From contig NC_090191.1 of assembly GCF_024679245.1 (NCBI RefSeq), positions 39,358,024 to 39,422,023 of the forward strand: DNA of 64,000 nucleotides, written 5' to 3'. Source of the DNA: Pseudorasbora parva (Eukaryota; Chordata; Actinopteri; Cypriniformes; Gobionidae). The notes under the pieces were generated by a model that did not search any database, was not told where the DNA came from, and worked only from the letters and a program-made list of their open reading frames with translations. The translations under genes and the position numbers were made by a program. Below are positions 24,479-36,668 of this stretch, in pieces (within the stretch, counting starts at the first letter, position 1; each line of letters opens with the position of its first letter).

Positions 24479-25394
24479 CTGAGCGGTGGCGCTCTAGTCC
24501 TCTGCTCTGTCCGAGGCACAGCTCTCCCTGTGTGCTGTTACATGCTGTACTCAGATCCGTTTTGCAGTAAGACGGCGAGCCAGTCTGCACAACCTGAGGG
24601 ATGTGTTTCTTTCTCTTCTTCGGGAGCTTCTGTTTGGCCATGGCTAGTGAGTAGTACATGCCAAAGTTATTGACGATGACAGGCACCGGCATAGCTATCG
24701 TAAGCACGCCGGCGAGGGCGCACAGCGCGCCCACAACCATTCCAGACCACGTTTGGGGGTACATGTCTCCGTAACCCAAAGTGGTCATCGTGACCACAGC
24801 CCACCAAAAGCCAATGGGGATGTTCTTGAACATAGTGTGGTGGCTGGCTGTAGGGTCGTTCGGACTGGCTCCGATCCGCTCGGCGTAGTAGATCATGGTG
24901 GCGAAGATGAGCACGCCCAACGCCAGGAAGATGATGAGGAGCAGGAACTCGTTTGTGCTCGCACGGAGTGTGTGTCCCAGTACTCGAAGGCCCACGAAGT
25001 GGCGAGTCAACTTGAAGATCCGCAAGATGCGCACAAACCGCACCACCCGCAAAAAGCCCAAAACATCTTTGGCCGCTTTGGAGGAAAGTCCGCTCAATCC
25101 GACCTCCAAGTAAAACGGCAAAATTGCCACGAAGTCTATGATATTAAGGACGCTCTTGACGAACTCGAGCTTATCCGGACTGAACGTCACGCGCACCAGG
25201 AACTCGAAAGTGAACCACAAAACGCAAACTCCCTCCACGTAGGTGAGCGCCGGATCCGTCTCGATCTCGTACTGCTGACTGTCGTTGCGAAACACGTCCG
25301 TCTTGTTGATAATCGTGTTGAAGGCCTCGTGGGTCTCCAGGCAGAAGGTTGTGATGGAAACCAGGATGAAGAACAAGGAGGCGAATGCAATAAA
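24479..25394 (-). CDS. kcnc2: kcnc2 (Kv3.2) exon encoding S1-S6 and the start of the C-terminal tail
   Basis: This exon encodes the membrane core of a Shaw-type voltage-gated K+ channel, which assembles as a tetramer in the plasma membrane and supports fast repolarisation in fast-spiking neurons. Counting from the exon's first residue: S1 is 1-19; the S1-S2 loop has two N-glycosylation sequons (N30-K-T and N37-D-S), as Kv3 channels usually do; S2 is about 51-70; S3 about 82-98; S4 at 116-131 carries R116, R119, R122, R125, K128 and R131 every third residue; S5 is about 148-169; the selectivity filter TLGYGD is 205-210; S6 contains the PVP hinge at 236-238. The acceptor is a pyrimidine tract ending CAG at 25395 and the donor is AG|GTGAGA at 24479/24478. 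The exon starts in phase 0 and ends in phase 1 after 916 nt. The loop [14 protein letters not shown] and the tail around ACNSTQ point to Kv3.2 rather than Kv3.1, Kv3.3 or Kv3.4. The preceding T1-domain exon is not in the window. The long plus-strand open frame here is an antisense shadow. Confidence 0.97.
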
Positions 25395-26112
25395 CTGGGA
25401 AGAGAAAGAGAGAGACGGAGAAGTGAGTGCAGTTTCAAACAACGCAACTATATTTACGAGGTCAGCTCTTGTTTAGCTTGAATGGCGCTGACATCCATTA
25501 GCAACTGTTTGTAGGCTGCGAGCTCTCAGTCTTTATACTGTTATTCAGTGTCCATTTGTCCTTGTTTTTATTTGTTGAGCCTTAAAAATGCTGTGTTTTC
25601 AGTGAAGGCGACACATATTTCTATGAAAGCCTGTGAAAGCTTTGCCAAGCTGTGTTGGGGAAACTGTCACTATTTGGGATGGCCAATATGCTTTCATACA
25701 AAATATAGCCAAAACATGTAACTTATATAACTTCTATAACTAGTCAATTATATATCAGAAATTTCCAGAACCATTTTTATATTACCTATTAATATGCATG
25801 AGGTTATAGGTTTATTTTTTATATACAAATTAATATAATAAAATATTTTAATAAACAATATTATAATATGATCATGTATATTTTTTAAATATACAGTAAT
25901 TGTTTATACAAAATGAATTTAATACATTTATATGTACACACATTATATATTTAAAAAACAAAGTTTATATACAAATAAATCAAATATTTACATGTATAAC
26001 ATCATTTAAATATTTCATATTTATAATATTTATATATGTATTAGTTTATAGTTTGTTTATTTTCAATGTAAAAAGTATAATCATTTAAAAAAATTGTTTA
26101 TATAATTTTTTA

Positions 26113-26151
<39 letters not shown>
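26113..26151. repeat. (TAA)n microsatellite
   Basis: About 12 TAA units beside a G-run and a SINE fragment. Confidence 0.93.
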
Positions 26152-26175
26152 TAGTTACATTTATTTTACATATGG

Positions 26176-26250
26176 GGGGGGGGGGTCTCCTCAACCACCT
26201 CCAATATGCAGCATCCACCTGGATGATGCAACGGCAGCTATAATACATCA
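26176..26250 (-). repeat. fragment of the 5S-type SINE body
   Basis: CTCCTCAACCACCTCCAATA and GCAGCATCCACCTGGATGAT match the body of the full copy at about 4785-4850. A run of 13 G precedes it. Confidence 0.7.
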
Positions 26251-26378
26251 TACATTTATATGTATACACACACATAATTGACAAAAACAATTAGTGATTT
26301 TTTTCTTCTCAAAATTACTAAATAAAAATTATATAATATGTTTTAAAATTAAATGTAATAAATTATAATCATATGTTT

Positions 26379-26594
<216 letters not shown>

Positions 26595-26747
26595 CAGTAT
26601 TTATTTGACAAAAACAATAAGTGATTTTTTCCAATAGAATTACTGTAGTAAAAACAAATTATTTTCTATATTATTACAAAAAATTGCCAGTCTAATTTGG
26701 GACTAAATGATTCAGAGTTGTTTTAAATTGATTCACCCAAAGAGATG

Positions 26748-27506
26748 CTGCGTCCCAATTCGCCTACTTATACTACGTCCTAAAAGTATGTACTCTTTTT
26801 GTGAAGAAAAAGTATATACTTTTGAGTGTGTAGCAGAAAAGTATGCAAGCTTCGGGACTTAATACTTCGCCATCTTTAACGGACTCTGTCGCTTAGTTAC
26901 GTGCATCCCGTCACCGTTTATCTGCCCTGTCAATCATCGTCAGATTCGTCACAGTTCAAATCCTCCACATTCAGTTTAATCTCCTGCCGTATCGGAGAGA
27001 AATGTAGCCGCTCGTTGATCTGCCATGTGTGGGTCTTTAATGCAGAGACTCTCCTCATGTGTTTGCAGTTTAAATATAATGATGCATTTAAAAGTTAATG
27101 GCCAAACGTGTCATTAAAAAAGTTCACAATGCCACTGCAGGTGAAATATAACGTGGACAACACTGAATAAATATATTTTTGTCAGGTTAAATATTGATGG
27201 TCACTCAAACCCCTTTATCTAAACTTCTCTACTTAACCGTCGAACTCGCATATCCGCCATGTTTGTAGTTTTTTAACGCTTTTTATCCGCGTTTGTAGTT
27301 CTAATCGAATCCTCGTCCAACTCGCAATGGGTTGTGGGCAATATCAGCCGTTAGAGTGCCCATCGATCCATACTTGAATTCGGACCGAAAATAGTAAACC
27401 ATCCGGGAATCTTTGGAATACTCTTTTCAACATACTACGATTAGGGACATACTAATGATATTTTCAAATACTCTTTAGGATGGATAGTATGCGAACTGGG
27501 ACGCAG
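26748..27506 (-). mobile_element. CTGCGTCCC-ended DNA element, copy 2 (inverted)
   Basis: It begins CTGCGTCCCAATTCGCCTAC and ends GCGAACTGGGACGCAG. The interior is the reverse complement of copy 3 at 57599-58379, including GCTCGTTGATCTGCCAT and TGTTTGCAGTTTAAATATA. It is 759 bp, with no transposase. Confidence 0.9.
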
Positions 27507-28738
27507 GGAGACTCATTCTTGTGAATCGGTTCATTTGGACAGCTCATTTAAATGCACCTCCCACAGCTTTATAAGAGGGTGAGGTGCAACTTTTTGAGAA
27601 GGCCCATTTATTTACACTATAACTCAGATTTATTGCTCGTCTGTGGTCCAACAGCATACAGCGTGACATAAATAGCGTAGCACTTTTAGCGAGTTTCTCT
27701 CCACCACCGTTGTCATGATAATGTGAGGCACCACAAAGCAAAACACTCTTCCAGTATCTTGGCCGGTCATCGGCGTGTAATATTTAATGTCAATAAAAGC
27801 CGTCAAATGAGTGAGTCAGACCTTATAGCAGCTGCGTTCAGCCCACACAACAGCGCTCCAGCCCCGTCTGTCAACACATCACCTTAATGTCCACACAATT
27901 ATTCAGAAAGCACACATCATAACAGACCCCGTGCGCCGTCACTCAAGCACAAACATAACACGCTCGCGTAACTTCATATTAAACTCAATTATGGTAGTCA
28001 CTGCACTAGTATCGCGACCTTATATTCACGCCGAGCCTGTGATGAACAACAGATCAGCACAGAACTGAAAAGACTCCAGTCAAAGTATCGCTAAAGGCAG
28101 AAGCCGGCCCTGGCGAATGTGAAAAGACGTCAGCGCGGGACAGCCTGTCCCCTCTGGATAACATCTCAAAGGGGCCTGTCTCACGCTTTTACTCTTGCTT
28201 TGTTTTAGCGTCCTAATGAGGCTTTAACTCGTCTGGAGGGCTATAATCACCGCAAAGCCAGCAGAAATGATCAGGACCAAAGCATTATGGGATGAGACAA
28301 TGAAAACAACCTCCCAGCGCACTATAATAGGGTCTTTGTTGGTCTACTGCGCGTGCGGTACACTTGTAAGCAGTATCTAATGATCTTGTCACCCAGCGCA
28401 GGCTTCAGAAGTCCCCCATGAACGGCTGCTGCTGTGGCTAATGTGGGGTTTGGCAGTAAACGCAGCTGGCAGTGATCAGTGTGGGGTTTCACATCCGCAC
28501 TAACCTCGCTTTACCCTGTGACTTCATTAGCCAAACAAGCAGCCGAAAGCTTAGCTGTACTTTCATGTGTACACTTATAGGCTACGTTCAGCCTTCTGTG
28601 GGCCAAATCAGATCTGTTTTTCTCATTACAGTGTGAACGGCACAAACCACATGGAATCTGATATTTTCAATTCTGATTTGTATGGAAACTTGTTTAAAAA
28701 TGTAAAAGTTTTTTTTTTTTCACAATTGACTTTTTTCC
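27507..28738. other. no gene recognised
   Basis: Mixed-composition, apparently single-copy sequence. No exon or repeat structure recognised. Confidence 0.5.
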
Positions 28739-28744
28739 TCAGAA

Positions 28745-29485
28745 TTACATAATACAATGTCGCAATTCTGACTTTATATCTCATAATTTTGACTTTATAT
28801 CTCATAATTCTGACTTTATATCTCAATTCTGACTTTATATCTCAATTCTGACTTTATATCACACTTCTGACTTTATATCTCAATTCTGACTTTATATCTC
28901 AATTCTGACTTTATATCTCAATTCTGACTTTATATCACACTTCTGACTTTATATCTCAATTCTGACTTTATATCTCAATTCTGACTTTATATCACACTTC
29001 TGACTTTATATCTCAATTCTGACATTGTATCACACAATCCTGACTTTATATCACACAATCCTGACTTTATATCTGTCAATTCTGACTTTATATCACACTT
29101 CTGACTTTATATCTCAATTCTGACTTTATATCTCTCAATTCTGACTTTATATCTCAATTCTGACTTTATATCTCTCAATTCTGACTTTATATCACACAAT
29201 TCTGACTTTATATCTCAATCCTGACTTTATATCACACAATTTTGACTTTATATCTCAATTCTGACTTTATATCTCAATCCTGACTTTATATCTCAATTCT
29301 GACATTGTATCACACAATCCTGACTTTATATCACACAATCCTGACTTTATATCTGTCAATTCTGACTTTATATCACACAATTCTGACTTTATATCTCATA
29401 AATCTGACCTTATATCTCATAATTTTGACTTTATATCACACAATTCTGACTTTATATCACACAATTCTGACTTTATAACTAGCAA
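28745..29485. repeat. minisatellite, 19-bp unit (about 38 copies)
   Basis: Tandem units of TCTGACTTTATATCTCAAT, with variants ending CACACT, CACACAAT or CTCATAAT. Variant units recur in higher-order blocks: a run with TCTGACATTGTATCACACA, then TATCTGTCAATT, appears near 29020-29090 and again near 29300-29365, suggesting duplication of multi-unit segments. A degenerate relative is at 35945-36370. Confidence 0.95.
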
Positions 29486-30684
29486 TTTTGAGACAAAATG
29501 ATGAAATTATATTTTTTAATGTTTTATTCTGTGGCGGAAACAAGCTTCCATAGATTTAGGCCACTTTCATATTAGGAGTAGACTGATTATTGGCCTGACT
29601 GATTTTCCGCGCAGATATTAATAATTTTTATGGTTTTTGGAATCAGTCATTTTCAAAACAGATTTACAGATAAAATAATTACATTTTGAAATGTGCTATT
29701 TGCTGCTGATGCAGCTGCATCTATTGTCCTAGACTAATGCCCGTCCACCGCCCATCTGATTTGTAGGGAGTGGCGATTCCAGCCAATCAACACAGAAGGC
29801 TGAAGGCACTGAAAGTTTGGCACTCTCACAGAAAGCACTTGCTAACTGGAGCTGCTTCAGTGATATCACATCAGTTGTCTCTCATTGGTGAAGCAGCAGC
29901 ACACATAGCTGAAGTTGCGAAACTTTTTTTTGTGTGCTTTTGGGCGATTAAAATGTCTCCATGAGCAGCATTTTAAATCAACCTCTTATGAGGGTTCATT
30001 TCAGATAGGATGTCTCCTTAGAAGGCAGTGGTCTATGCAGGCATTAGACAGCCACACAGCTCACGGTTTTACAAATGCAGATCAATGAGCAGAAAAGCAG
30101 TTGCTAGATAGTGTATAAAAGACACTATTCGACAGTTGCATTGGACGGATTAAAACACCTGGAAAATAAAATTGTTATTTCGGATACGTCCCGCATGACA
30201 GAAAAATCTATTTGAAGGAGTTGAGCTCTTTTGAAGAGAGGCTGGTATCTGTATTGACGTTGGAGGTGCTTTCTATGGTGATATAGAGGCTTTACACTCC
30301 TTCTGATTTAAGTCTGTGGAAAATGGATCAAACGTGCACTCTTTCTGCACCCCCCGAAGTGTGTGTGTGTAGTGCCATAGATAGCGCTGTCTATGTGACA
30401 AATTCTGATGCTAATAAAAGAAAGTTCTGCTTTTTATCCTAAGCTGCTTAAATATGGTGATTGATTTGCGTGCAAAGATGTAGATGTAGCTGTTGGCGTG
30501 AATCCGTGTGTGTGTTTGGCCGTGGCTGAAGGTCACCTGTGGATGATTCTCTCAGGACCCCCAGCTCTTAACATATGGCAGACACGGCACTGTCGCCCAG
30601 GCAACAGTGTGAGGAGAAGCTCCACGACAACGAGGTGTGTCAGACTCCTCTGAGTGTGAGTATCAGAACACACCCCATCTAAAT

Positions 30685-30687
<3 letters not shown>

Positions 30688-30752
<65 letters not shown>
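30688..30752. repeat. (CA)n microsatellite
   Basis: About 32 CA units. Confidence 0.96.
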
Positions 30753-30755
<3 letters not shown>

Positions 30756-31103
30756 TTGAATTCACACTTACAAATAAGTCAGATAGAATAAATGTTATGT
30801 GTATTTGGCGTGCTGTCCGTGGAAAGAGCTCAGAGCTCGGTATTTGGCCCGAACCCAGAGTACTCCCCCCCACATTTCTGGTTGTGGTAGAAACAAGCCA
30901 AGACTGAGGAGTCGGGGTGGTGGAGGGATGCTGAAAACTGTAGAGGAATGTCAGTAAGTTGACTAAACATATTATATATAAATATATATATAACATCATG
31001 TGGTTTATGGGGACTCTCCATGGGCATAATAGGTTGTGCGCACACACACACATATCTACTTGAATATGTGGTTTACAGGGATACTCTATCGGCGTAATGG
31101 TTT

Positions 31104-31106
<3 letters not shown>

Positions 31107-31176
<70 letters not shown>
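31107..31176. repeat. (CA)n microsatellite
   Basis: About 35 CA units. The neighbouring text ATGTGGTTTACGGG/ATGTGGTTTACAGGG recurs around 30998, 31062 and 31185, so this is a small local tandem duplication around CA tracts. Confidence 0.95.
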
Positions 31177-31178
<2 letters not shown>

Positions 31179-31388
31179 TCAATATGTGGTTTACGGGACT
31201 CAGGCATAATTTTGTTTGTGCACAAACATTGCAATTGAGGAATGCATACAATGCATAGATGTATTAAATTAAATGTGGAGTGTAATTAGGGGGATGTTAA
31301 CTATAACAAGAGGATTGATAGACCAGTTTACATTGACAGAATGCATGCAACTATGAGATAAGAGTGCAACTTCAATCTCCCAAAGCCT

Positions 31389-31454
31389 GCCTACTCTTCT
31401 TTTTCTTCACAAAAAGAGGACATCCTTTTAGGGCACAGTATAAGTAGACAGATT
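31389..31454 (+). repeat. right-end remnant of the CTGCGTCCC element family
   Basis: CTTTTTCTTCACAAAAAGAG then TTTTAGGGCACAGTATAAGT is a diverged version of the right end of copies 1 and 3. The terminal GGGACGCAG is degraded. Confidence 0.65.
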
Positions 31455-32526
31455 GAGAAAGAGAATGTATATAATGTGCACATAACACAGTCAAATATGG
31501 AAGGAAAGGAAAAACAGCTTAATTCCTTTGTGAAACGGAAAACAAAATATTCCATGTGAAAAAAGTGGTAGTTAAAAAAATTATTTATCACACAGAAGGT
31601 TAGGTTTAGTGCATTGCATTGTGGGATACCGACAGCATTCTGTGCAGCGTTTTGTTGACAAATTTAGTGTTTGCATCCATTCATACTGAAATTTGCATAA
31701 TGAAGTAATTTGACGACAACGTCACATATAGTACACATTCAAAGAATGCACTGCTCACATACATAGTACACTAATGAACATAAAGCAGTCTGAAGTTATG
31801 AATACAGATGAAGTGTGTCATCGTGATTTTAGACCAGAATCAAGTCTTGTCACGGCTTTATTTGCAAGCCGGTGAGACGACGTGTCAACGCTGTGATTCA
31901 CCGCCACTCCAATATTATCACTGACAGCCACACACACACACACTCGCTGACAGCTAGTCTGTTATTATCCGACTAATGTATTGCGAGTAGTTCATGCACT
32001 TATAAAGGGTCTGGACGACATCCCTGTGGCAGGAAAACGATGAATGTCACACGAAGGGTGAAAGCATATCAGAGCCACTAATGGCTTTCTGAGGAAATCT
32101 GCTCGGAGGCTCGGCACGGAGATGTGTGTCTGTGGGTGAGATGTGTGTGTGAATCACGTCTACAGGTGTGTCCTTAGTCCCTGTTCAACAGCAGGAGCAG
32201 GAAGTCCTTTCGCACAAACGGAGGGACGTTCCACAATCACACTCGCTCCCGGCATGCAAGTACTTATGTAGGTCATGCACACAAAAAAAAGGTGTCTGTG
32301 GATCTGTTCCAAAAACAAGCAAGCTACACCAGCAGCTACACCTTCTAAGGCAACATCCTAACAGGAATAAAAGCACAAAAGCGGCCGATTTAGAGCGCTA
32401 TACATGGACAGCAACTCTGCACGACAGTGCTCCTCAGTGCTCCTCAGTTGATTTCAATAGTTTTAATCAGCATACTAAACCAACAACAACACAATATTCC
32501 AATAAAAATGGTTCCTTTGCTGGGTA

Positions 32527-32690
32527 TAAACAATGCTGGGTTGTTTTTTTAACCCGAATGCTGCATTCAGCCTGCTGGGTCATTTTATTGGGGTGTTTTT
32601 AGTGTTTTTACCCAGTGCTGGGTCATCACATACCTACCCAGCACTGGTCAATGTAACCCAATGTTGGGTAGTCCATGCCAAACCAGTTAA
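32527..32690. mobile_element. AACCCAGC-type hairpin MITE, degenerate copy
   Basis: Motifs CAATGCTGGGTTG, CCTGCTGGGTCA, CAGTGCTGGGTCA and CCCAATGTTGGGTAG recur in opposed orientations. The ends are not preserved. Confidence 0.55.
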
Positions 32691-32789
32691 AACTGGATAC
32701 GTTTGTGTTCTAAGAGAAGAGTTTCACCTCCTGCCCTATCGATGACGAAAATTATGTCACGCCGTGGAATGCAGACGGCTGAAGTATGC

Positions 32790-33559
32790 TTAAAGGTCCA
32801 CTGAAATCAACATTTAAGTTTTTTAGCTTTTAGTATGACTGTGTTAACCTGAAGGTTATGAATAAGCTGGTATGTTCAAAACCTGCATTTAGGAGATATA
32901 AGCATTCAAAATGTACAGTCTCCCACTTCTGTCAAAAAGAATCACAGATTTTGATGACATCATTGCAGACTTCCCTTTCTCGTCAAATCTTCTGTCCAAT
33001 CAAAATGCTCTCTAGAATCTAAAGCCCGCCCCCTACACTGCTGAAGCTGCGGCTGAAATCGGTCAGTTGTTAACACACATTTACTAGTTTCTACATGGTG
33101 AAAGGCACATAGCACACTATATATGTGATAGGAAACAATTCAGCGTAAATATGTTTTCATTTGAGGGGAATTAAGTCTGTTTTCACGTTAGTTTCACGCA
33201 CTGCAGCCAGCAGCACACACACCAACGGCTCTGGTCTAAATATAGACATCAGACACGAGAGCACAGCGCGGATCATATGCGCGAGTCCGCGCAGACAACA
33301 AACATATCGACCCCTTTTAATTCTGGATTTCAAAGCGATATGGAGGAGATTATGATGGTAAACAGTGTTAGAGGAAACTGGCTTTACCAAACAGAGAAAG
33401 GTCCGCTCTTTCGCTCTAGTCAAACTGTATATTAACGAAACGCTATTGGCTGTTTCAAAAAAGGGGAGGAGCTGCTAACAGCTGAAGCCGTTTCAGGGGA
33501 AATTATGTCAACACATTGAATAATGCAGTGCATTTCAAAGCACTTCAGTGGGTCTTTAA
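32790..33559. mobile_element. TTAA-flanked element with AGGTCCACTGAAATC ends
   Basis: TTAA, AGGTCCACTGAAATCAAC, interior, GCACTTCAGTGGGTCT, TTAA. Related text lies at 22910-23165. Non-coding, about 770 bp. Confidence 0.75.
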
Positions 33560-34597
33560 ATCACAGCATGTTCTACATGATAAAAACAGTACTTTACACA
33601 TAGGCTGCATCCGAAATCGAATATTTCCCTACTTATATAGTAGCTGGAAAACATTATGTGACAAAAGAAGCATGTTCGAATTCGAGTACTATTAAAAGAG
33701 TTGACAAAAAATACCCAGATATAAGCATAAAAATGAGTAATGAACAAAATTCTGAGAAAACAGTGCATTTTCAGCTATTATTTGTCAGTTTTTGTGCTTT
33801 ACTTGAAGCGGCGCTGCGCAGGCCGATCAGTGTGTGACTTCAAAGTACAGCGAGAGCGATTAGAGAGCAGACGAACGCAATCAAGTCAAACACACATTTT
33901 CACTGAGCCCATAGAAACGCATTACGGGCTCTGTTCCAAACCCTGATGAGTTGTCTTGCTGTCTACTTTCTTAACTCAAAAGGAACTTCATAATTCACTG
34001 ATTTGGAATTCTAATAGCCAGCAACAAATAGCATTTTTCACATCATGAGAGATTCCAATGGAATTTGGAAGAGATTCAAATAGAATTTGGCATGCCGAGT
34101 GAACATTCTGATACTATAGTAAGGAAAAGCCAGACAGCACACGCGTATATTGGATAAAACAGTCCATTTTGATGCTTTAAATGCTGTTTTTATAGGCAGC
34201 TCACTGTGTTTCTAAAACACAGCCAGAGTGTGTGTTAATATCCAAGCATGCAATCTGGTGCTCTGTTTTGTGCATTATAAATGGCCATCTCCTCTTCACT
34301 CCACAGCAGTTGCTGTTTAATTCATTTCATGCTCTTTCAGTAAAGCTTGATGGGCTTTTGACAGTCGGAGAGATCAGCCCGTGCCCATCTGAACTCCATT
34401 AAATTCACATCACAACGTCATATCAAGTTTTCAGGGCTCTCAGTAAAACGAGCGTCACACACAGAGTTCATCACCACGCTGAGATCATAATTGTGTGATT
34501 GAGTCGATGGGCAAAACTGAAGTGCCTCCTCTTGCATTTTCACACACACAAAAATACATGCAGTATGTTGGGAATGGCATAACACCCATTCTATTTG
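33560..34597. other. no gene; diffuse transposon relics
   Basis: A left end resembling GCTGCATCCGAAATCGAATA occurs at 33604, and another repeat end (TCTGTTCCAAACCCTGATGA) at about 33932. No complete element could be bounded. Confidence 0.35.
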
Positions 34598-34767
34598 CAC
34601 TCTGAAAAATGCTTGGGTTAAAAACAACCCAAGCTGGGTTGAAAATGGACAAACTCAGAAATTGGGTTCTTTGAACCCTTTGAATTTTTAAACAACCCAA
34701 TGTCTGGGTTTGTCCATTTTCAAACCAGCTTGTTTTTTTTTTTTTTAAACCAGCATTTTTTAGAGTG
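34598..34767. mobile_element. AACCCAGC-type hairpin MITE, copy 4
   Basis: It starts CACTCTGAAAAATGCTTGGG and ends CAGCATTTTTTAGAGTG, 170 bp, with mirrored AACCCAA/TTGGGTT arms and a T-run near the right arm. Confidence 0.85.
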
Positions 34768-34837
34768 TGTATGTGTGAAATACCTGAATTTACATTAGCC
34801 AACCAGAGCACACTGCCTAAAACTGTATCCCACAATA

Positions 34838-35039
34838 CACTCTAAAAAATGCTGGGTTGTTTTAACCCAATGTTGGGTCAAATATGGACTAACCCAGCAA
34901 TTGGGTTGTTTTAACCCTGCGGTTGGGTTAAATATTTTCTTAAGACAACCCAATTGCTGGGTTAAAACAAACCAACTGCTGGTTTAGTCCATATTTGACC
35001 CAACATTGGGTTGTTTTTTACCCAGAATTTTTTAGAGTG
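34838..35039. mobile_element. AACCCAGC-type hairpin MITE, copy 5
   Basis: It starts CACTCTAAAAAATGCTGG and ends AGAATTTTTTAGAGTG. It lies only 70 bp from copy 4. The best-preserved copy in the window, with both arms nearly complete. Confidence 0.9.
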
Positions 35040-35944
35040 TACACTGCACCTCCATTTCCTGTGCTGAATAAACGAGCAGAAATGATAAGATCCAGGGTTA
35101 TGACGACACTAATATGACCCGACAGCCAAAAGTCACATTCAATTCCAAAATAACCATAATTATCAATTTGCTGATTAAAACAAGCAAGGTAACGAGATTA
35201 TGCAATGATTACAGAATATCATTGTACTTAGTAGTATGGTTATTATGCTTAATACTCAATTATTTCTGCCATATAAAGAGATGTAAGAGTAATATGATAT
35301 AGTTTAAACATCCAGTTAATGAATCAGTCAGAATGATTGATTAAATTCCCCAGTGATTCATTAAAAGACTCAACTGCTCATGAATCAGACTCTAGTGTTT
35401 ATTTTCACACACAGTCAGAAAAACAACCCAGCAGAAACCCGTGCTGTCATTATATCATTTCTTTTGACACCAAATAGCGGCGCAACAAACACTGATGCTA
35501 AATCCACTGACAGATCCTTCCGTCTCTCTCTCTGTTAAACGGCCGAGACGTGTCTTTCAGCGAGTGTGATCTGCGTTCACGGCCGTATTAGCCATCTGTT
35601 CATCACTCCTACTCCTAAACGCCGTGTCAGTGACGTCATCGGCCTGGTGGTTCCTACTGTACTGTCAGAAGCTCTCGTACAAACACACACACCGTCCCGC
35701 TGGCGTCCCTGCAGGTAGTGGCAGATGTCCTGATCGTGTGTGTGATCTCACAGCAGGATTCCCGCTCTAACAACACACACACGACAAGGCTCATGAAAAA
35801 CCTAAACAATACTGCATGATAAAAACACAAACCCCATTAACACTAGGACATAAATGCCTCATATCAAACACAAATCGCAGTCAAATTTTGATTTAATGCA
35901 CATTTATGCAAGCTGGTCTCTGCCACGGAATAAAAATATAGGCT
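35040..35944. other. no gene recognised
   Basis: Unassigned sequence. Short open frames only. Confidence 0.5.
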
Positions 35945-36370
35945 AATTGTGACTTTTTAATCTCACAATTCTGACTTTTTTCCCCTCGCAAGTTTACCGT
36001 ATATCTCACATTTCTGAGGAGAAAATGTCCTAATTGTGAGATATTAAGATCTGAGAAATAAAGACGCAATTCTGGCAAAGTCACAAATGCACAATATAAA
36101 GTCGCAACTCTACTCTTTTCCTTGGAATTGCACATTTATATCTCGTAGTTCTGACTTTTTTTTCTCAGAAATGTGATATAAACTTTTAATTGTGAGCTAT
36201 AATTGCGAGTTTATATCTAAGAATTATTTAAGAACTATTTCTCAGAATTTTTCAGACTTTATAACTTATTACTTTATATATCTCACGATTCTAAGGAATA
36301 ATATAAGAGTAGGCTATAATAAATGTAAATTGCAAGAAAAAAAGTCAAACCTGAAATAAAAAGTCATGAT
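35945..36370. repeat. degenerate relative of the CTGACTTTATATCTCA minisatellite
   Basis: Blocks such as AATCTCACAATTCTGACTTT, ATATCTCACATTTCTGAG and TTTATATCTCGTAGTTCTGA recur in both orientations with irregular spacing. It looks like an older dispersed form of the 28745-29485 array. Confidence 0.6.
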
Positions 36371-36668
36371 CAGCATTTTTTATTCTGTGGCCTAAACAGT
36401 CTTCCATAGACATTTCATTGGCGATTTCAAAATGACTGAGATGGCCAATCAAAGGTGGCGGGGCTTTACTGTTCACAAAAGCCGAACGAATTCCAGCGCA
36501 ACGCTTCAGGTTTTAACAGTGAAAACGTGTGAGGTCAGTAGCTAAATATTTCATATTTGACAACTGTTTTTATGCGTATTTCTGTTTAAACAACTTTTGT
36601 CACATTTTGCATTAAAACAAATAAAAGGATGAATCACTTATGTGATGCATGAAATTTAGCTGCAGCTC

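Larger units (their letters stand above)
29486..32526. other. no gene; microsatellites and a small transposon relic
   Basis: It holds two (CA)n tracts (30688-30752, 31107-31176), a CTGCGTCCC-family remnant at 31389-31454, and otherwise unassigned sequence. The 190-residue minus-strand frame at 30679-31251 is bounded and inflated by the two CA tracts. Confidence 0.5.

Noticed and set aside
24753..25481. 242-residue plus-strand open frame
   Set aside because: It lies exactly antisense to the kcnc2 S1-S6 exon and has no domain; it is open because of the codon bias of the real gene.
28745..29485. Possible CRISPR-like array
   Set aside because: The units are directly tandem with no unique spacers, and the window is vertebrate nuclear DNA.
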